Below are positions 61,656 to 64,000 of a DNA stretch of 64,000 bases, piece after piece. This DNA comes from Actinomadura physcomitrii (lineage in GTDB: Bacteria > Actinomycetota > Actinomycetes > Streptosporangiales > Streptosporangiaceae), in the NCBI RefSeq assembly GCF_008923205.2, contig NZ_WBMS02000011.1, positions 1 to 64,000 of the forward strand. The letters are read 5' to 3'. The position numbers and the translations under genes were made by a program. The first letter of the stretch is position 1; every line of letters begins with the position of its first letter. The notes under the pieces were generated by a model, which did no database searches, was not told the DNA's origin, and was given only the letters and a program-made list of their open reading frames with translations.

Positions 61656-62005
61656 TCAGGGCGCGGTGCGGGGTTTGTGGACGCACGCGGGCGGCGACCA
61701 CGCCACGTCCGGCGCCTTGCCCTGCCGGAGCCGGACCACCGCGCCGACCTTGAAGCAGTAGCGCACCTTCGGTTTCGGCCCGGGGACGGTGAACGAGCGC
61801 GAGTTCGCCGCGGCCGACTGGACCGGGGCGCTCCCGGCGGGCTGCTGCCGGACGAGCAGCGGCAGCCCGCGCGCCCCCTCCGGCAGCGTCCAGGTGAGGA
61901 CCGCCGTACGGCCCACCGCGCGGGCGGCCAGGCGGCGGGGCCGGGCGGCCGCGAGCTGCGCCTCGGTCGGCGGCTGCTCGCCGCCGCCGGCGCTCGGCCG
62001 CGAAC
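61656..62005 (-). pseudogene. Fibronectin-III C-terminal domain remnant
   Basis: Minus-strand frame reading PPTEAQLAAARPRRLAARAV, GRTAVLTWTLPEGARGLPLL, then SFTVPGPKPKVRYCFKVGAV and a final Cys-containing segment to the stop at 61656. This is the C-terminal fibronectin-like domain seen in actinobacterial surface or kinase proteins. The frame stays open upstream to 62207, but that part is not protein-like, and the transmembrane stretch expected before the linker is found on the opposite strand at 62022-62140. A pipeline might call a 183-residue CDS here. Confidence 0.5.
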
Positions 62006-62021
62006 CGGCGGGCGGGCTGCT

Positions 62022-62140
62022 CGCGTCATCGCGGCAGCGGTCGCGCTCGCCGGCGGGGCGGCGCTCGGCGTCGGCGCGCTGGCCCTGTCCGGCGGCGGCG
62101 GCCACGACGACCCGCCCAGCCCGAACGGGACCGGAAATAG
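62022..62140 (+). pseudogene. Transmembrane-plus-linker fragment in opposite orientation
   Basis: Plus-strand frame reading RVIAAAVALAGGAALGVGAL then SGGGGHDDPPSPNGTG, a clear membrane helix followed by a surface linker. It has no start or continuation of its own. It looks like the segment that should precede the fibronectin-type remnant encoded on the minus strand next to it, so a small inversion is possible. The call is from sequence character only. Confidence 0.4.
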
Positions 62141-62269
62141 GATGACATTTCTTTTGGCTTTCCTCATCGTTGCCCCAATTCCGTCCCACCGCGCGCCGGT
62201 GCCGCATAACCTCGGTCTCCGCGGTGCGAGGAACGCCGTGCCAGGGAACGGAAGGTGGAGGGGCCCGCC

Positions 62270-63853
62270 GTGACGGAGGACGTCATCGCGCAGCCGGCGC
62301 AGGAATCGCCGCCCAGGAAATCGCATTACGGAAATCTCGTCCGAATGGCGTATTTCGTGCTTCCCGGGCGCGGAAAGCGCGTCTACCGGCTGGCGGTCGC
62401 CCGCCGGATCGTGGACGCCACCGCCCGCGGCCCCCGCGACCGCACCGCGCCCGGCCTCGCCCGCCGCCGCACCCGCGTGCTGCGCCGCGCGCTCCGCCCG
62501 TCCCGCCGCCTGCAGATCGGCCTCGGCCCCTGGCTGCGCGCGCTGCCCGCCCGGCTGCCCGACCCGGCGCTGACCGCCGCGCTCGCCGAGCTCGACCCGT
62601 ACGTCCGCGTCGCCTACGTGCTGCTGCGCATCGAGGGCCTGCCGAAGTACGCCGTCCGCGACCAGCTCCGCGAGCTGCGGGTGCGCGACCCGTGGCCCGT
62701 CATCGACGCCGCGTGCGCGGTCTCGATCCCCGTCCCGCGCCGCGCCGAGCACTTCGACCCCGCGCACCTGCGCCCCGTCCGGACCCGCTCGGTGCTGCCG
62801 CTGGCGACCGCCGCCGCCCTCACCGCCGCCCTGGTCGGCGTGCTGATCCACACCGGGGCCCGGCCCGGCGCCGTCCGCCCCGGCGCCCCGGCGCTGCGGC
62901 TCGCCGCGGCCCCGCCGGCCGGCTGGACGCACGGCGCCCGCACCCTGGACGCCTGGCCCGCGCGCGGCGACCTCACCGGCGACCGCGCGTTCCTCGACCG
63001 CGCCGCCGCCGCATGGGCCACCGCCGGCGGTGACCGGGGGCCCGGCGGCGGCACCGCGCAGCTCCTCTACGCGGGGCACGCCGGCGGCGCGCCCGTCGCG
63101 CTGATGCGGCGCGGCGACCGCGTCGCCCGCTACACCCCGCCCGGCCTGGACGTCGTCACCATCGGCACCGACCCGTCCGCCCCGATCGCCCTCGGCGGCG
63201 GACGCTACCTCCTCGCCCCCTGGGACCCGGCGCCCCGCACCCTCGCGGGCGCCGCGCTCCCCGCCCGCGACGGCGTCGTCGCGCCCCCGCCCGCCCGCAC
63301 CCCCTGCGGCCGCGGCCCGCTGTTCCACCTCGGCGACCGCACGCTCGGCTACCTCGGCGGCCCGCGCGCCGCCGTCCTCACCTACCGCTCGCCCGCCTAC
63401 GAGCCCGCCGGACGGCCCGCCCCGCCCGCCCGCCTCGGCCCCGGCGCGGTGCGGGCCTGGAACCGCCTCGGCTGCCTCGAACCGCCGCGGGCGCGGCCCG
63501 TCACCGCCGCCATGGCCTGGGAGTTCTGGTCCGGCACGCTCCCGCACGGCGGCGCGCCCGCCGGCTGGTACTGCACCCGGACGACCTACGCCGACGGCGG
63601 CCAGGCCGGCACGTCCACGCTCGTCGCCGACCGGCCCCGCGACACCGGCGGCTGCGACGCCCGGCGCCCGGTGTCGGGCACCTGGTGGCGGTCGCCGTCG
63701 GGCCGCTGGTACTACCTCGCCGCCGCCGCGTCCGGGCTCGTCCCGCGGGCGAAGGGACCGCTCGGCCCCGCGTCCACCGAGCACGGGCTGCTCGTCGCCC
63801 GGCCGGAGCGCCGCCCGAACGTCCCCGTCGCGGTCACCGCCGCGTCCCGCTGA
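62270..63853 (+). CDS. Single-span membrane protein with sigma-like N-terminal helices
   Basis: Protein of 527 residues. Residues 1-160 are basic and helical, with VRMAYFVLPGRGKRVYRLAV and a later segment YVRVAYVLLRIEGLPKYAVR resembling region 4 of extracytoplasmic-function sigma factors. One hydrophobic helix follows (VLPLATAAALTAALVGVLIH). The C-terminal 320 residues are extracytoplasmic, rich in Trp, Gly and Pro, with paired cysteines that may form disulphides. I do not recognise the whole family. GTG 62270 follows GGAGG at 8 bases. A membrane-tethered regulator is a possibility. Confidence 0.75.
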   Translation: MTEDVIAQPAQESPPRKSHYGNLVRMAYFVLPGRGKRVYRLAVARRIVDATARGPRDRTAPGLARRRTRVLRRALRPSRRLQIGLGPWLRALPARLPDPALTAALAELDPYVRVAYVLLRIEGLPKYAVRDQLRELRVRDPWPVIDAACAVSIPVPRRAEHFDPAHLRPVRTRSVLPLATAAALTAALVGVLIHTGARPGAVRPGAPALRLAAAPPAGWTHGARTLDAWPARGDLTGDRAFLDRAAAAWATAGGDRGPGGGTAQLLYAGHAGGAPVALMRRGDRVARYTPPGLDVVTIGTDPSAPIALGGGRYLLAPWDPAPRTLAGAALPARDGVVAPPPARTPCGRGPLFHLGDRTLGYLGGPRAAVLTYRSPAYEPAGRPAPPARLGPGAVRAWNRLGCLEPPRARPVTAAMAWEFWSGTLPHGGAPAGWYCTRTTYADGGQAGTSTLVADRPRDTGGCDARRPVSGTWWRSPSGRWYYLAAAASGLVPRAKGPLGPASTEHGLLVARPERRPNVPVAVTAASR

Positions 63854-63971
63854 ACGGGGGCGGTCAGAACCCGCTTACCGCGATCGGGCACACTAGGGTT
63901 CCCGAACGGGATTCAGCGCCGCCCAGGGGCGGCCACCCGGCGGACACAGGTGGGACCGAAAGGGGCTGCAG

Positions 63972-64000
63972 ATGGGCAAGGGGCCGCTCTCCGGAGTGCG
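63972..64000 (+). CDS. Start of a further gene, possibly CaiB/BaiF CoA-transferase family
   Basis: ATG 63972, preceded by AAAGGGG, encodes MGKGPLSGV before the window ends. PLSGVRV-type starts are typical of CaiB/BaiF CoA-transferases and alpha-methylacyl-CoA racemases, but nine codons cannot prove it. A CACTAGGGTT stretch at about 63890-63900 may be its -10 region. Confidence 0.35.

Noticed and set aside
60452..63784. Long minus-strand frame across the dehydratase and the membrane protein genes
   Set aside because: Shadow frame; the plus-strand proteins have PLP-enzyme motifs and a coherent membrane topology.

Overview
The window is very GC-rich, uses GTG and TTG starts freely, and packs genes with 4-base stop/start overlaps. 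Gene content fits a filamentous actinobacterium of the Actinomadura/Thermomonosporaceae type: LuxR, PadR and two-component regulators, a Ser/Thr kinase with a partner lipoprotein, DUF574, DUF5682, DUF5691 and DUF4132 proteins, and SbcCD. This placement is inference from content; no rRNA or tRNA gene was seen.

Layout. 1-4.5 kb: 3' end of an inositol catabolism gene (iolD) followed by a sugar ABC importer whose permease gene carries an in-frame TAG. 4.6-12.7 kb: five minus-strand genes built around an SMC-like ATPase with putative kleisin and winged-helix partners. This resembles the MksBEF/JetABC core of Wadjet systems, but no JetD nuclease is present and two unrecognised proteins are added. 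12.9-16.5 kb: an ABC-2 exporter in one operon with a histidine kinase and response regulator. 16.6-19.3 kb: an aldehyde dehydrogenase and a split RibD-like deaminase/reductase pair. 19.7-23.9 kb: sbcD-sbcC. 23.9-31.8 kb: DUF574 methyltransferase, PH-domain protein, LuxR-type ATPase regulator, several unknown proteins, and an amidase behind a palindrome-containing promoter. 32-37.5 kb: GroES-like protein, sugar epimerase, secreted protease, DMT transporter, short-chain dehydrogenase and Baeyer-Villiger-type monooxygenase.

37.6-42.8 kb is a gene graveyard around two intact DUF4132 paralogues. It holds a frameshifted unknown gene, a tnpB 5' remnant joined directly to a decayed third DUF4132 copy, a truncated partner gene, and an aldo/keto reductase tail. 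42.8-50.9 kb: PadR regulator, lipid kinase-like protein, an esterase-fold protein lacking its nucleophile, an amidohydrolase, a zinc-type CDF exporter with its ArsR sensor, and a divergent DUF6777 lipoprotein/kinase pair. 50.9-58.4 kb: a tightly overlapped SWIM-DUF5691-MoxR-DUF5682-VWA operon. 58.4-64 kb: M50 peptidase, a deletion scar joining a fibronectin-protein head to a transglutaminase tail, a threonine dehydratase-like gene, two oppositely oriented fragments, a membrane protein with a sigma-like N-terminus, and the first codons of a further gene.

The most promising unexplained system is the SMC-like operon at 4583-12654. The SWIM/DUF5691/MoxR/DUF5682/VWA operon and the DUF4132 cluster come next. 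At least nine broken genes or fragments lie in this one window.
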